NCBI GenBank assembly: GCA_028583415.1
Contig: CM053267.1
Coordinates: forward strand, 29,808,902 to 29,872,901
Direction: 5' to 3'
From: Protea cynaroides
Taxonomy: Eukaryota; Streptophyta; Magnoliopsida; Proteales; Proteaceae
DNA length: 64,000 nt
Position numbers and translations under genes: made by a program. The notes below the pieces were generated by a model. The model was not told where the DNA came from and made no database searches. It saw nothing but the letters and a program-made list of their open reading frames with translations. Numbering within the stretch: position 1 is the stretch's first letter; each line of letters begins with the position of its first letter. Below are positions 12,958-23,445 of the stretch, piece by piece.

Positions 12958-13735
12958 ATGGAGGAAAAGCTTGATGTCTTCTTCAACGGTCCACCACCCC
13001 CTCCCTGTCCACTGCCGACCCTGTTACCATCACTCAATCCATTGGTTATCCTTCCTGCTTTACTCCAGTCCACTTTGATCTCCTTTGCCGTTTTTCACCA
13101 GTGCCTCTACCCACATCAAGCCCAATCTCAACTTTCCCAACCTCCATCTCAATCCCAACCCCAATCTTTCACCCTACCGACATCTCTGTCGACTGTTTTA
13201 CCACCAACCTTCCGTCACCATTTGCATCAACTCCTTCCTTCCTTCCTTTGTCCAACACTACCCCACCGTCTTCATCATCATAGACTTCATCTACTACCAA
13301 TTTCTTTATCTCCACCCAACATCATCCTGATCCCTTTCAGGCATCGTCACCAATACCCCCATCACCATCTTCAACATCCCTCCAACCACAATCTGGAATG
13401 TCTGTCATAAAGCCCCCTGCTCAAAATGCCTCAACAATGCAACCACCATCGTTTCGACCAGTTTTGAAGTCAACACTACAACCTAACATACAAGGTTTGG
13501 TGAGGTTTTAGGTTGCCTCAATCGGACAGCCTCATGCCCGAGCCCTGACACCTTCACTAGGTGGTATTCTCCCTTTTGGTGTTAACCCAACCACCACCTC
13601 TCCACCACCATATCCACGGATAACCATTAGAGCATTGACTTTGGCAAACCTGCAACTTTGTAGAAAGAAGGGACTTTGCTACACCTGGGTCGAGAAATTC
13701 TCACAACTCTTTATTCTTGAGTATGATGGGGAATC
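12958..13735 (+). pseudogene. Degraded gypsy-type gag remnant
   Basis: Downstream of the left LTR is a C-rich proline-coding stretch (12970-13450) with several short overlapping frames. It is followed by a frame reading LANLQLCRKKGLCYTWVEKF (about 13638-13697). The KGLC-[FY]-x-[CW]-x-EKF pattern, followed by LFILEYD, matches the zinc-knuckle region of plant Ty3/gypsy Gag (usually KGLCFxCxEKFxxxHxC). Most of the metal-binding Cys/His residues are gone. The first part resembles the proline-rich linker before the knuckle, which is inference. It is not a functional protein. Confidence 0.5.
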
Positions 13736-13874
13736 GGGTGATCCAGGTAATGCGCCATACCTGTTCGATGATATGTGTAGGAGAGATCTAGTTGTGTGGA
13801 GCGCCTTGATCTCCGGCATGGCGCAAAGGAATCTACCGAGTGATGCTTTGGCTCTGTTCCACAATCTTCAATAG
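13735..13874 (+). pseudogene. Captured PPR-protein fragment
   Basis: The frame reads GDPGNAPYLFDDMCRRDL then VVWSALISGMAQ and DALALFHNLQ, ending in a stop at 13872-13874. This is a PLS-type pentatricopeptide repeat (…LFDEMxxRDLVSWxALISGxAQ…EALxLFxxMQ). PPR proteins bind organellar RNA in plants; only about one and a half repeats are present here. It is joined in frame to the gag remnant upstream and followed within 300 bp by a TBL fragment, so it is a captured piece and not a gene. Confidence 0.7.
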
Positions 13875-13962
13875 CAGTGTCAACCGTCAAATTCCACGAA
13901 GAGCATCTCACTTTCGTCCTTCACAAAGAAATCCACTAGTAGCCTGAGTTTTTTTCTCGGAA

Positions 13963-14478
13963 ATGAGAATGACCAGTGGTTGTAACTCAAAGGCCAAAAG
14001 AAATTCGTCAGTGGATACTACAGCTATCGTCAAACCCCTTGCTGATCAGAGCTTTTGTCGTCTATACAAGCAAGGCCAATGGCTTCTTCAAGTTGCTATC
14101 GGTTTCTACGCCTGTTCTGCTTCAACCCCATGGGGGAGTGGTTGTACACTAAAGCCCTCATTTGCATTTGACCATGGCGATTCAGAGGGTGTAACATCAG
14201 GTAGAGAATGTGATTTATTTACTAGGGAATGGATTCTAAATCATGAGGCACTATATTACACAAATTTAAGTGGTGTGGTGATCCATGAGCATCAGAATTA
14301 CATGAAATACGGAAGACCAGATTCAAGTTTTAGGACATGGAGGCGGAGACCAGAAGAGTGTGTACTACCCATATTCAACCCAGTTCAGTTCTCGAAGATT
14401 GTCAGAGTGAAGTCTTGGTTTGGTGACATAGATAGTATTTATGCATCACCTGGAGATTTTATACAGAAACAAGAATAG
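13963..14478 (+). pseudogene. Captured TBL/PMR5-type (trichome birefringence-like) fragment
   Basis: Within a 171-codon open frame, residues about 83-150 (14209-14412) read CDLFTREWILN, then IHEHQNYMKYGRPDSSF, W-R-RPEEC and LPIFNPVQFSKIVR. This is the PMR5 N-terminal cysteine-rich block of TBL polysaccharide O-acetyltransferases (CDxFxGxWVxN…C…HQNCMKYGRPDxxF…W+P+xCxLPxFNxxxFLxxxRGK). The cysteines equivalent to TTC and QNC are replaced (SGV, QNY). The frame departs from the family before the catalytic GDS motif. The flanks of the same frame have no recognisable origin. It is a broken copy inside the LTR element. Confidence 0.75.
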
Positions 14479-14872
14479 AGGGCTGCATTTATTGGAGTAC
14501 TGTGTTGGATGGTCTTATGAAATTGGGGTTCCTTGTTAAGCATGGATCAAGAGACGCGATCCCAAGGAAGTGATCTGCCATGAGGTAAGGGGAGTTTGGT
14601 CTGATCTTTGTGTTGTCGAATGTCGTGAGCTTGGCCTTTTTCAAATGGTATTTGTTGGAACTGTAAGTAACTCTGCATTTAAAATTTCTTCCGCCGGCGA
14701 AGATATCCTTCCTGATGATATTTCCCAAGGGAGCGAGGAAAGGAAATGGATCCATGGGATCAAGAAAAAGAGCTGGAGCTGATCGAGATGATTCGCTAAT
14801 CGATTCGGATCTTGTGGTGGTTTGTAATGGCCACTTTACAGAGCCCTGTATTGCAGAAATTCCAGGAATTGA

Positions 14873-15266
14873 TGTAAGACATACTATAAGATGAATCGAA
14901 TTAAAGAAAGTAAACATACCCAGATCCATATAGTTTGGAGAAGAAGAAGTTCCATAAAGAGCTTTAATTCTCTGCTAGTCTTGTCTGCTCCTTTTTCTGT
15001 ATCATTGAACGATAGCCAATTATGGGAATTGACCATTTATATAAAGACAGAGAGCATGGACTAACCCTGTTAAGAATGGCAATTTGGTCCTCCCCATAAT
15101 TGGACTAAATTACCAGAAGGTCCCCAAACAATTACACGTTAAGGTGGATTAATTGGAACCCTCCCATAAAGAGTACCATCGAATCACAGTCGTCCATTCA
15201 ACACATTTCCACTAATCCTACCCACATAATGTCTGGTGCAAGCCCATACATGATGAAAACATTACA
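14873..15266 (-). repeat. 3' LTR of the copia element
   Basis: TGTAAGACATAC…GAAAACATTACA, 394 bp, identical in length to its partner at 22079-22472. It is preceded by attga and followed inward by the polypurine tract. Confidence 0.93.
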
Positions 15267-16013
15267 TTCTCCCACTTGGGCTGCATAAGAATATTGCTTC
15301 AACCATGGATTAGAAAGATTGTGATCACATATAGAAAGTGTTGAAAGTAGCTCACCTTAACCATACACCCTTGGACCAAGTAAGAACATAAACACTCAAT
15401 CGTAAGTGTTATCACGTCTTAAGTCAACGTGGAACACTACACATCAAAGTGTTTGCACCCTTACCCACTTTTGGGCTACAGATAGTGTAAAAGCTAGAGT
15501 ATGGAATTTTCATGTCTCGATCATCAAACATGTCAAATCCAAATTAGTCCAGACTTCCAACTGAAGTCATTAGCTACTCCATCATTTTGAGCTCACTGGA
15601 ATCATTCTTGACATGACAAATTGCCACTAGAACTACCAAAATAGCTATTTCATATAGAAACACACTATAAATACTTCACACTGAAGTATCATGGGATTGG
15701 ATCCATAAATCCCATCACACTAGCCCAAGTTCTCAAACAGAGTAACTCTACTAGCTGAGTGTACCTATAAATACAACCTCTAAAATGAGGAAGGTAACAC
15801 ATGAAAACTACCTCTACTATCATTCGAGGTTTGCCTTTACTCTCATTCAAGGCTTACCTTTACTATCATTCAAGGTAAAATATGTACAATAATAATAATA
15901 ATAATAAACACTGTCTGTGTCTATAAACTGTTCCCACTAACAAAATATATCCAGGCCCCATACCAACAACATGCTCTTGAAAAACATTTATAGCTAAAGC
16001 TTTTATTAGTAGA

Positions 16014-18965
16014 TCAGCAATCATGATATTTCATAGAGATTTGTTTAATAGAAATCACAAACTCTTGGAACTTTTCCTTAACAAAGAAATACTTTATGTC
16101 AATGTGTTTTAAACCAGAAGTACTCTTGCTATTTTGAGAAAACTGCACTGCAACAAAGTTATCACAATACAACTTCAAGGGTCTGGATATGAAATCAACC
16201 ACCTGAAGACCTGAAATGAAGTTCCTCAACCATAGAGCCTGAACTGTGGCTTCATAACATGCCACATATTCTGCGTGCCCAGTAGAAGAAGCAGTAATCG
16301 TTTGCTTCACACTCTTCCATGATACTGCGCCACCAGCCATCATAAAAACATAATCAGATGTTGACTTTAGATCATCTGGACATCTAGCATAATCAGAATC
16401 TGAATATCCAATCACTTCAAGAGTTTCAGTCCGTCTGAAGGTAAGCATGAGGTCTCTAGTGCCCTTAAGATACCTCACGACCTTTTTCGCTGCCACCCAA
16501 TGAGTCCACCCTGGATTACTCTAAAATCATCCAAGTACACTGATAGCAAACGCGATATCAGGTCAAGTACAAACCTGAGCATACATAAGACTACCAACAA
16601 CAGAAGCATATGGTATGTCTTTCATCTAAGCCCGTTCAACTTCATTATTTGGACAATTAGATTTGGTGAATTTATCGCCCTTTATAATAGGAGTCTTCGT
16701 GGAGGCACAATTAATCATGTTAAACCTCTGCAATACTCTATCAATATATGTTCTTTGTGACAATCCAAGAACACCACATGACCTATTACGAAGAATCTCT
16801 ATTGCCAAAACATAGGATGCCTCACCAAGATCCTTCATATTGAAGTGGTTGGACAACAATCTCTTTGTCTCATGTAGCATACCTTTATCATTACTGGCTA
16901 AAAGAATATCATCTACATAGAGAACTAGGAAGATAAATCTACTCCCACTGATCTTAAGGTATATACATTGATCAACAACATTTTCTTTGAATCCAAGAGA
17001 GGTAACAACTTGGTCAAACCTCAAGTACCATTGTCTAGGAGATTATTTCAAGCCATAAATAGACCTTTTGAGTTTACATACCATATTCTCATTATCAACT
17101 GTCATGAAACCAGGAGGTTGTAACATGTATACTTCCTCTTCTAAGACTCCATTAAGAAATGCAGTCTTTACATCCATCTGATGCAACTCTAAGTCAAATT
17201 GTGCAACCAATGCCATAATTATCCTGAACGAATCCTTGGTGGACACTGGAGAGAAAGTTTCTGTGTAATCTATACCTTCCTTTTGACTGAAGCCTTTTGC
17301 TACAAGTCTGGCTTTATAGCGCTCAATTTCTCCTCTAGCATCCTTTTTTGTCTTAAACACCCACTTACAACCAATTGGTCTGAAACCATTGGGCAATTCA
17401 ACTAGGTCCCAAACCTCATTAGTTTTCATAGATTCCAATTCATCATGCATGGCATCCATCCACTGAGAAAAATGTGCACTATCAATAGTCTGTTGAAAGG
17501 AAACATGATCTATCTCAGCTCCAATGTCATATTCATGCTCTTGTAGATATGTGACAAAGTCACTAGGGATGGTGGACTTTCGAGTCCACTCAGATCTCCT
17601 CAAAGGAGGAATATTGACTACTAGCTCATCAGGAGAGAGATCAGGAATAGGAGCTACAGAGACAATATTTGTAGGCTCCACATGTTCTTGAGCAGGAATA
17701 GGCACAGTCACCTGCTCACCAGGTGTATAACAAGAAGATGATGATGGGTGACTAGGAATTGAAAGTACAATGTGTTCCTCTTCAAAAGTAAAACTACGAG
17801 GCGGAAAAGTCTGATGGCAAATGTCATCTTCAAAGAAAACAGCTCGCTCAGACTCAATAACTCTGGTAGAATGAGATGGACAAAAAAATCTAAATCCATT
17901 TGACCTCTCTAGATAACCAATGAAATGTCCACTTATGGTCCTGCGATCAAGTTTCTTCATTTGAGGATTATAGGGTCTTACTTCCGCTGCGCATCCCTAA
18001 ACATAAAGATGATTAATACTCGGTTTTCTACCATTCCATAACTCATGAGGTGTCTTTGAAACTGATTTACTTGGCACTTTATTCAAAATGTATGCTGCAG
18101 TCTTTAATGCACCCCCCCACAAAAAGTCTGGTAAGGTAGACTTACTTACTATACTTCTCACCATGTCCATAAGAGTACGATTTCGCCTTTCAGTGACACC
18201 GTTCTGTTCTGGGGTACCATGCATAGTATACTGAGCATCAATGCCACAGTCCTGTAAGTATTTTGCAAATGGTCCAAGGTTGCGACCAGTTTCATCATAC
18301 CTACCATAATACTCTCCGTCTCGATCAGATCTCACAGCCTTTATCTTCTTCCCCATTTTCAGTTCAACTTCAGCCTTAAAAATTCTAAAGGCCTCAAGAG
18401 ATTCAGACTTCTCTTGAATCAGATACACATATCCATAACGAGACTGATCATCAATGAAGGTAATGAAGTAACGAAAACCTCCCATTGCTATAGGAGTAAA
18501 GGGACCACAAATATCAGTATGAATTAGATCTAAAACTTCTTCCTCTCGGAATAACCCTTTTCCTCTAGCTCTAGTAAGTTTTCCTTTGATACAATTGACG
18601 CATGTCCCAAAATCAGAAAAATCAACCGTACGCAGGATTCCATCATTGATTGGATGTTCCATTCTTGATTTTGAAATATGCCCTAAACGTCTATGCCATA
18701 ACATAGAGGAGTCTTCATTAAACAAAGGACGTTTAGAACCCAAAACCACATTTACAATAGAGGAATGAATTAAGGATGTAGAAGTAGTAGATAATTCTAG
18801 TTTATAAAGCCCATCAGACAATGAAGCAGAACCAATCAATTTTGATCCATAATAACAGACCATTTTTTTATTTGCAACGTTGAAAACATAACCTTTACAA
18901 TCTAACCTTGAAACAGAAATAAGTTTCCATCTAAGTGACGGAACACAAACCACATTGTCTAATTT
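16014..18965 (-). pseudogene. copia pol: integrase end, reverse transcriptase, RNase H (broken frames)
   Basis: Read right to left: an integrase tail; reverse transcriptase with the conserved start RPIGCKWVFKTK (about 17370), the HQMDVKTAFLNG block and the catalytic LYVDD box (about 16925); and RNase H with GYSDSDYA, SSTGHAEYVA, LYCDN and KHIDIKYF. In-frame stops interrupt it at 17997-17999 (inside integrase, where the family has Trp), at 17040-17042 between GLK and SPRQW, and twice more between reverse transcriptase and RNase H (just right of 16626 and near 16570). It could not give a working polyprotein. Confidence 0.9.
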
Positions 18966-19010
18966 CAAATAAAACCAGAAGACAAAATTAAATCTACTAC
19001 TCCTACACAA
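17997..19010 (-). pseudogene. copia integrase region with pre-integrase zinc domain
   Basis: The frame shows the pre-integrase H-x3-H…C-x2-C domain (LWHRRLGH … CVNCIKGK) and the integrase core with its D-D-E acids in IHTDICGPF, AVRSDRDGEY and GTPEQNGVTER. The core therefore keeps its catalytic residues. It stops prematurely at 17997. Upstream it overlaps, in another frame, the protease region (18965-19204). Confidence 0.9.
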
Positions 19011-19204
19011 TCTACTTGAATCTTCTCCCCATTCCCTACGTAGATGTGCAACTCCCCATCACTTGACCTCCTCTTGTTTAATAGATCCTGCACAGAATTC
19101 GTAATATGAACACTAGCGCTTGTATCAAACCACCAAGAAGTGGGGGAAACATCAACTAAATTGAATTCAGAACAGACTAAAGCTAGAGGAGTACCTATAA
19201 CCAA
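18965..19204 (-). pseudogene. copia protease region
   Basis: Frame with WWFDTSASVHITNS, corresponding to the retropepsin active site (usually W-x-D-[ST]-G-A-[ST]). The catalytic Asp is kept, but the Gly is Ser (DTSA). It is separated from integrase by a frame change near 18990. Confidence 0.8.
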
Positions 19205-19239
19205 GTCCTAGCTGAGTGACAAATTGAGCTGTATTCTTC

Positions 19240-20083
19240 TCTTTGTTGTTCTGTAACTTGTAACACTTAGATTTCTTATGTCCTATTTTCTTGCAGTAGT
19301 TGCATTGCCCTTGAAACTTTGTAGACCCTTCACCATTCCTTTTGAAGCTTTTTTTTTTGGGTTGTAGAACTGACCAGTCTGTTTAAATTTACCAAATTTC
19401 TCTTTTACCTTCTTTCCTTTCAGATCTGCCTTCTGGGTATTTTTATTACCCTCATGTACAGTCAACTGGACTGTCTGTCCTTTCTTCTTCTTTGTCTCTT
19501 CCTCTTGAACAAGAATTGTAGTCATGTCATCTATAATCCATTGCAGACTATTGACATTGTAGGATGTTCTAAGATTGTCAAAACTAGCAGGAAGAGACTC
19601 CATAATCTGCCACACCAAGTGACTATCTGCAATGGGCACTTTCATCTTTGAGAGTTTATTCGCATACTTGGTCATTTTCAAGATGTGATTGTGAACTCCC
19701 CCTACTCCATCATACTTGGACGATGTAAAATTCTCCAATAAGGCACCTCTCTCTGCTTTGTCATGTTTCTTAAATTTCTTAGCAACTTCAGACAGATATA
19801 GTTTGGCAGTCTTCTGATCAATGATACTCTCCCTAATAGCCCTATTTATACTATGTTGAACGACCATTAAGCAGAGACGGTTGGATTCCTCCCAATCAGT
19901 AGCAAGTTTCTTTGTTTCAGAGTCAACAGATTCAGAAGGTTTAGGAGGCTCATCATGTCTTAGTGCAATGTCGAGACGCATAACAGCAAGCGTCACAGAA
20001 ACAGATTCTAGCCATTCTTCATAATTAGAACCATCTAGTTTCTTGATGGATGCAAGGTGGGAAGCCAAAGCTGGTAAACACAA
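19240..20083 (-). pseudogene. copia gag (UBN2-type) with CCHC zinc knuckle
   Basis: The frame starts at 20083 with LDGSNYEEW, the usual opening of copia Gag, and continues with AL+HDEPPKP, SKYDGVGGVHNHI and ESLPASFDNLRTSY, all typical of the UBN2/Gag domain. A one-base indel in the A-run near 19350 moves the zinc knuckle CNYCKKIGHKKSKC (about 19263-19304) into another frame. An intact ancestor would have read straight through. Confidence 0.9.
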
Positions 20084-20229
20084 AACAATAATTTACCAGT
20101 CAATACGCATAATAAAGTGTATAAGAATACAAAATGCCACTAATAATAATAACATCAATGAATCTGACCAAATGGGCAATTGATCAGATTTCTCCCAGTC
20201 TCGTTTTTCCAAAAAAAATAGAAAAAACC

Positions 20230-20470
20230 CAAAAGAACTAGTTGTAAGGTCTACGTCATTGGGGTCACTCCTGAGATGGCAAGATCGCCCAATACGCCTT
20301 CCCTACAATCTGAGCAAAGCGAGATGCCTGAATACAACCTTCCTCAGAAATCCCGTCACTTGAGATGGCAAGACAAGGACTCCTGATTCTGTGAAGTTCA
20401 TCAACATCACCCTCACTCGATCGAGCGGACCGACCAAACGAAGACTCACTTGAGATGGCAAGAGCACGAC
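20230..20470. repeat. Dispersed cttgagatggcaaga repeats in the copia leader
   Basis: The word (c)ctgagatggcaaga recurs at about 20270, 20358 and 20449, spaced roughly 90 bp. It lies in the leader between the primer site and gag. No coding function is visible. Confidence 0.6.
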
Positions 20471-20829
20471 GTTCGTCATATGGTTACCTCGATGGTAATC
20501 TTTTAATACCGTTGGTGGCGGTCCCATACCTTGAGAAACTAGCCCGCAGCATCTTAACTCAAATCATGAAATCCCATCAACAAGATTGCATTAGGCCCAT
20601 GGGTTCAGACTTGGTAGCTTTAAATATTATAGACTATTTCGACACTTATTAGGAAAATACATTCCATGTCTAAGTCCATAAAAACATCCCACTATGAAGA
20701 CTCATAACTTAATTATTTCATGGCACATTCCCACTCATGGAACAAAAACATTATCCCAAACAATGACTTTTATAAGTGTTAAACTAAGTTCTAATCACAT
20801 TGTTAAGTTTCTAAAGGCTTCTCATTATT

Positions 20830-21045
20830 TTATTTAACACTGACGTTTATATCTGTCACTAAAACAGTGGACTTTATTTCTGTTTTTCTATATATAAAGT
20901 GGCGTTTAGATCATAAATGTCATTAAACCAGTAACTACTCTGAATTTTAACGACGTTTATATAAATGTCACTAAAAAGAGTAACTATTCTGAACTTTTAG
21001 CAACGCTTATATAATACTGTCATAAAAAGTGCAGTCATTGTAAAT
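20830..21045. repeat. Four imperfect ~60-bp tandem units in the copia leader
   Basis: Units centred on (g)acgtttatat…tgtcactaaaa recur near 20840, 20903, 20950 and 21000. Each is followed by a related agtaact-ctga segment. They are strongly diverged from each other. Confidence 0.55.
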
Positions 21046-21124
21046 AGTGATGTTCGGTTCGTAACCTATATGAAGTTACATATAATAAAAAATAATTCAT
21101 TATTTCTAAACGTCACCACAGAAA

Positions 21125-21335
21125 TATTATTAGGGTCCTCGGGTCAACCCATATGGGCTCTAATTGGGTCGATCCATATGGGTTAGATTAGGATCCACGG
21201 GTCAACCCATATGTGTTCTAATTGGATCGATCCATATGGGTCAGAGTAGGTCAACCCATATGGGTTCTAATTGGATCGCTCCATATGGGTCAAATTAGGA
21301 TCCATGGGTCAACCCATATGGGTAAAAATTGGGTT
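21125..21335. repeat. Minisatellite of cccatatgggt words in the copia leader
   Basis: Alternating gggtcaacccatatggg and gatc(g/c)atccatatgggt units, about 60-64 bp per higher-order repeat and three copies. The core catatg is palindromic. Confidence 0.75.
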
Positions 21336-21599
21336 CAGTTTAGAAATCGAACCAAAAAATGGTTTTTTTTTTTTTTAAATTCAAATGTTTTATTAAAGGG
21401 ATTAAAATGCCCTTACTATTCACTTAAATTTACAAAAAATGCCATTGAACATAACCGTTTGAGAATATTCGATTTATTCTCATACGTTCACGGAGACGTG
21501 TTCTAATTGAACACGTGTCAGTGAAGCGCTGCAACGGCTCCACGATCAGCCAAGAAAAATGGCGACCACTCCTTCACCGCCTGAAAATGATGAAGTCGT

Positions 21600-21970
21600 C
21601 GGAACACGGCGGGCTAATTTTGCTAGCCTGCGGGCTGGCCTTGTGGCTAGCCTAGAGCTGGCTTGCCTGCAGGCTGGCCTTACGGGTTGGCCTGCTGGCT
21701 TGCCTGCAGGCTAGCCTTGCGGGTTGGCCTGCAGGCTGGCCTTGCGGGTTGGCCTGCTAGCCCGCCTGCAGGCTGGCCTTGCGGGTTGGCCTGCTAGCCC
21801 GCCTGCAGGCTGGCCTGCAGGTTGGCCTGCTGGCTCGCCTGCGGGCTGGCCTTGCGGGCTTGCCTGCTGGCTTGCCTGCGGGCTGGCCTTGCGGGCTTGC
21901 CTGCTGGCTTGCCTACGGGCTGGCCTTGCGGGCTTGCCTGCTGGCTTGCCTGCAGGCTGACCTGCAACTA
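21600..21970. repeat. GC-rich minisatellite of ggctggcctgc words in the copia leader
   Basis: Short imperfect units (gcctgcgggctggcctt, gcctgctggctt) repeat for about 370 bp. The block is much richer in GC than anything else in the window. It is open in several frames on the plus strand only because the unit lacks stops; those frames are antisense to the element and are not genes. Confidence 0.85.
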
Positions 21971-22078
21971 GCCTTCATAGGGTTTTTTTTTTTATTTATT
22001 TTTTTAATGATGAACAGTGGTCCGGGTAAACTTGATCCAATTTTTTTTTTTATTCGAACACCATAGCTCTGATACCAC

Positions 22079-22472
22079 TGTAAGACATACTATAAGATGA
22101 ATCGAATTAAAGAAAGTAAACATACCCGGATCCATATAGTTTGGAGAAGAAGAAGTTCCAGAAAGAGCTTTAATTTTCTGCTAGCCTTGTCTGCTCCCTT
22201 TTCTGTATCATTGAACGATAACCAATTATGGGAATTGACCATCTATATAAAGACAGGGAGCAGGGACTAACCCTGTTAAGAAGGGCAGTTTGGTTCTTCT
22301 TATAATCGGACCAAATTACCAGAAGGTCCCAAAACAATTACACGTTAAAGTGGATTAATTGGAACCCTCCCATAAAGGGTACCATCGAATCACAGCCGTC
22401 CATTCAACACATTTTCACTAATCCTACCTACACAATGTCTGGTGCAAGCCCATACATGATGAAAACATTACA
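22079..22472 (-). repeat. 5' LTR of the copia element with adjacent primer-binding site
   Basis: 394 bp. Directly inside it, one base away, 22065-22077 is the complement of tggtatcagagct, the classic primer-binding site for plant initiator-Met tRNA. It is followed outward by attga at 22473-22477. Confidence 0.93.
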
Positions 22473-22510
22473 ATTGATTCATGGTTCATGAAGCAAAAGC
22501 ACAACCACAA

Positions 22511-23100
22511 TTATCCTTTCTTTGCCTTGGTTTCATTGCTCTTGTATTGCTATTTCTTGAGGAGTTACGTGAAAAAAAGAAATGAGGGCGATAATAGCTT
22601 CGGATTATTGGAGAGAGCAAAGGTTGTATACTTGGCAAATCCGTACCAAATGCAAGCAGCTCCATCTGCTCGGAATTTTGAAGATGAGGTCGGATTGTTG
22701 ACAAACATGGAATCTTTCAGGCTTATCGCCGAAGCTTTCATATCCATGGGCTTCATCCCTGTACTTGTGGGGTTTTGAGTCGTGGGGCGTCAAGGGTAAA
22801 GTGTGCGGTGGCCAGAACTGTGTACGAGTTGGGGTCTTGCATCAAAACAAGAAAAGAATTGGATGAGGGAGGCTCCTGTAGTTCAATCTAACAAGTACCA
22901 TCACAAAAAGGCATAACGTAAAAAAGGGGTTTTGCATCTCCTTCTTGATTGACATGGAAGGCCCCACACTCATACGGTCGATCATGGACCTCTACACTTG
23001 TTACATATTTGCGTACATGGCAAACATATGGGCCACGTGGTATCATCCATTATCCTCTTGGCAATTACCTTCTTGGTGCTTCCTAGTCCAAGAAATGATC
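22511..23100 (+). other. Unidentified segment inside the gene-carrying element
   Basis: After the FMO fragment a frame stays open to 22778 and includes RAKVVYLANPYQMQAA and LTNMESFRLIAEAFISMGF. A second open stretch (22945-23238) includes GPTLIRSIMDLYTCYIF. Neither resembles gag/pol. They may be a further captured host exon, or random open frame in decayed DNA. I do not recognise a family. Confidence 0.35.
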
Positions 23101-23104
23101 ACCG

Positions 23105-23198
23105 ACTCTAAGTTGTCATGGGTTGGTGTTTCATTCATTCGATGTTCGTATTCGTACCTGAACCTTGAAGACAAGGTTCTTACCGAAGCGGATGACAA
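23105..23198 (+). pseudogene. C-terminal remnant of a gypsy polyprotein and polypurine tract
   Basis: A frame ending NLEDKVLTEADDNV matches the usual end of plant Ty3/gypsy polyproteins (…LEDKVxxxxxxxxV). The purine-rich gaagcggatgacaa directly precedes the right LTR and is the likely polypurine tract. Upstream integrase sequence is missing. Confidence 0.5.
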
Positions 23199-23445
23199 TG
23201 TTACGATCATGCCATTACCAACTGGTATAGGTTATTAACCGTAGGATTAGATGTGTTGGAGTTGTTATAATCATATGGTTGTAACTAAATGGAACTTTCT
23301 AGAATTGTATTAGACTATATAGTTGGAAGAGAAAAGAATACAAGGTAAGCAATTACAACCAATCTTCTATCTTCTTCTCTCTATTCTCTTTTTCTTTGGA
23401 GGCCGGCTACCCTCAAAGTAGCCATTACTGATACATCACGTATCA
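23199..23445 (+). repeat. 3' LTR of the gene-carrying element
   Basis: 247 bp, TGTTACGATC…ACGTATCA, followed by the duplication gtaac (23446-23450). After it, sequence of unit A intron 8 resumes (ttactcagatggttgaacc, matching 40711 in unit B). Confidence 0.88.

Larger units (their letters stand above)
14873..22472 (-). mobile_element. Decayed Ty1/copia retrotransposon, 7.6 kb
   Basis: Complete by structure: 394-bp LTRs (14873-15266 and 22079-22472), target duplication attga (14868-14872 and 22473-22477), primer-binding site at 22065-22077 matching initiator-Met tRNA, and a polypurine tract just inside the left LTR (complement of ttctcccactt, 15267-15277). The coding order on the minus strand is gag, zinc knuckle, protease, integrase, reverse transcriptase, RNase H, as in copia. 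Several nonsense changes and at least one frameshift inactivate it. By hand the two LTRs differ at about 24 of 394 positions (about 6%), mostly transitions, which is younger than its host element as nesting demands. A long untranslated leader (about 20090-22064) holds tandem repeats. Confidence 0.93.
14600..22510 (+). pseudogene. Captured flavin monooxygenase (FMO GS-OX type) fragment, split by copia
   Basis: From about 14617 a frame resembles the family's ECRELGL…MV-VGT segment. After a frameshift the sequence before the copia element reads DLVVVCNGHFTEPCIAEIPG-ID and continues directly after it (from 22478) as SWFMKQKHNHNYP. Plant FMO GS-OX enzymes carry …AVVVCNGHYTEPRIAEIPGIxSWPGKQxHSHNYR…, so the identity is clear. 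The reading frame closes perfectly if the 7.6-kb copia element and one copy of attga are removed. The nucleotide-binding GxGxxG motifs are absent. Similarity ends near 22510. It is a fragment only, non-functional. Confidence 0.8.
12617..23445 (+). mobile_element. Non-autonomous gypsy-like LTR element carrying host gene fragments
   Basis: LTRs at 12617-12865 and 23199-23445 start TGTTACGATC and end near acgtatc(a/g). They are flanked by a perfect 5-bp duplication, gtaac (12612-12616 and 23446-23450). My hand alignment gives about 25 differences over 247 bp (about 10%). Units B and C have the uninterrupted locus. The interior keeps only degraded ends of a gypsy polyprotein: a gag zinc-knuckle remnant at about 13630-13735, and the pol C-terminal remnant NLEDKVL just before the right LTR. 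The middle is occupied by fragments of PPR, TBL/PMR5 and FMO genes in the same orientation, and by a later copia insertion (14873-22472). No canonical primer-binding site is recognisable after the left LTR. Mobility must have depended on proteins supplied in trans. Confidence 0.8.

Noticed and set aside
12958..13410. A proline-rich secreted protein of 150 aa
   Set aside because: Three overlapping frames of equal quality in C-rich DNA; its position between the LTR and the gag zinc-knuckle remnant points to a decayed gag linker.
21724..21960. Open frames of GC-rich repeat reading as Ala/Gly/Leu/Pro-rich proteins
   Set aside because: They follow from the ggctggcct minisatellite inside the copia leader, on the antisense strand, with no domain.
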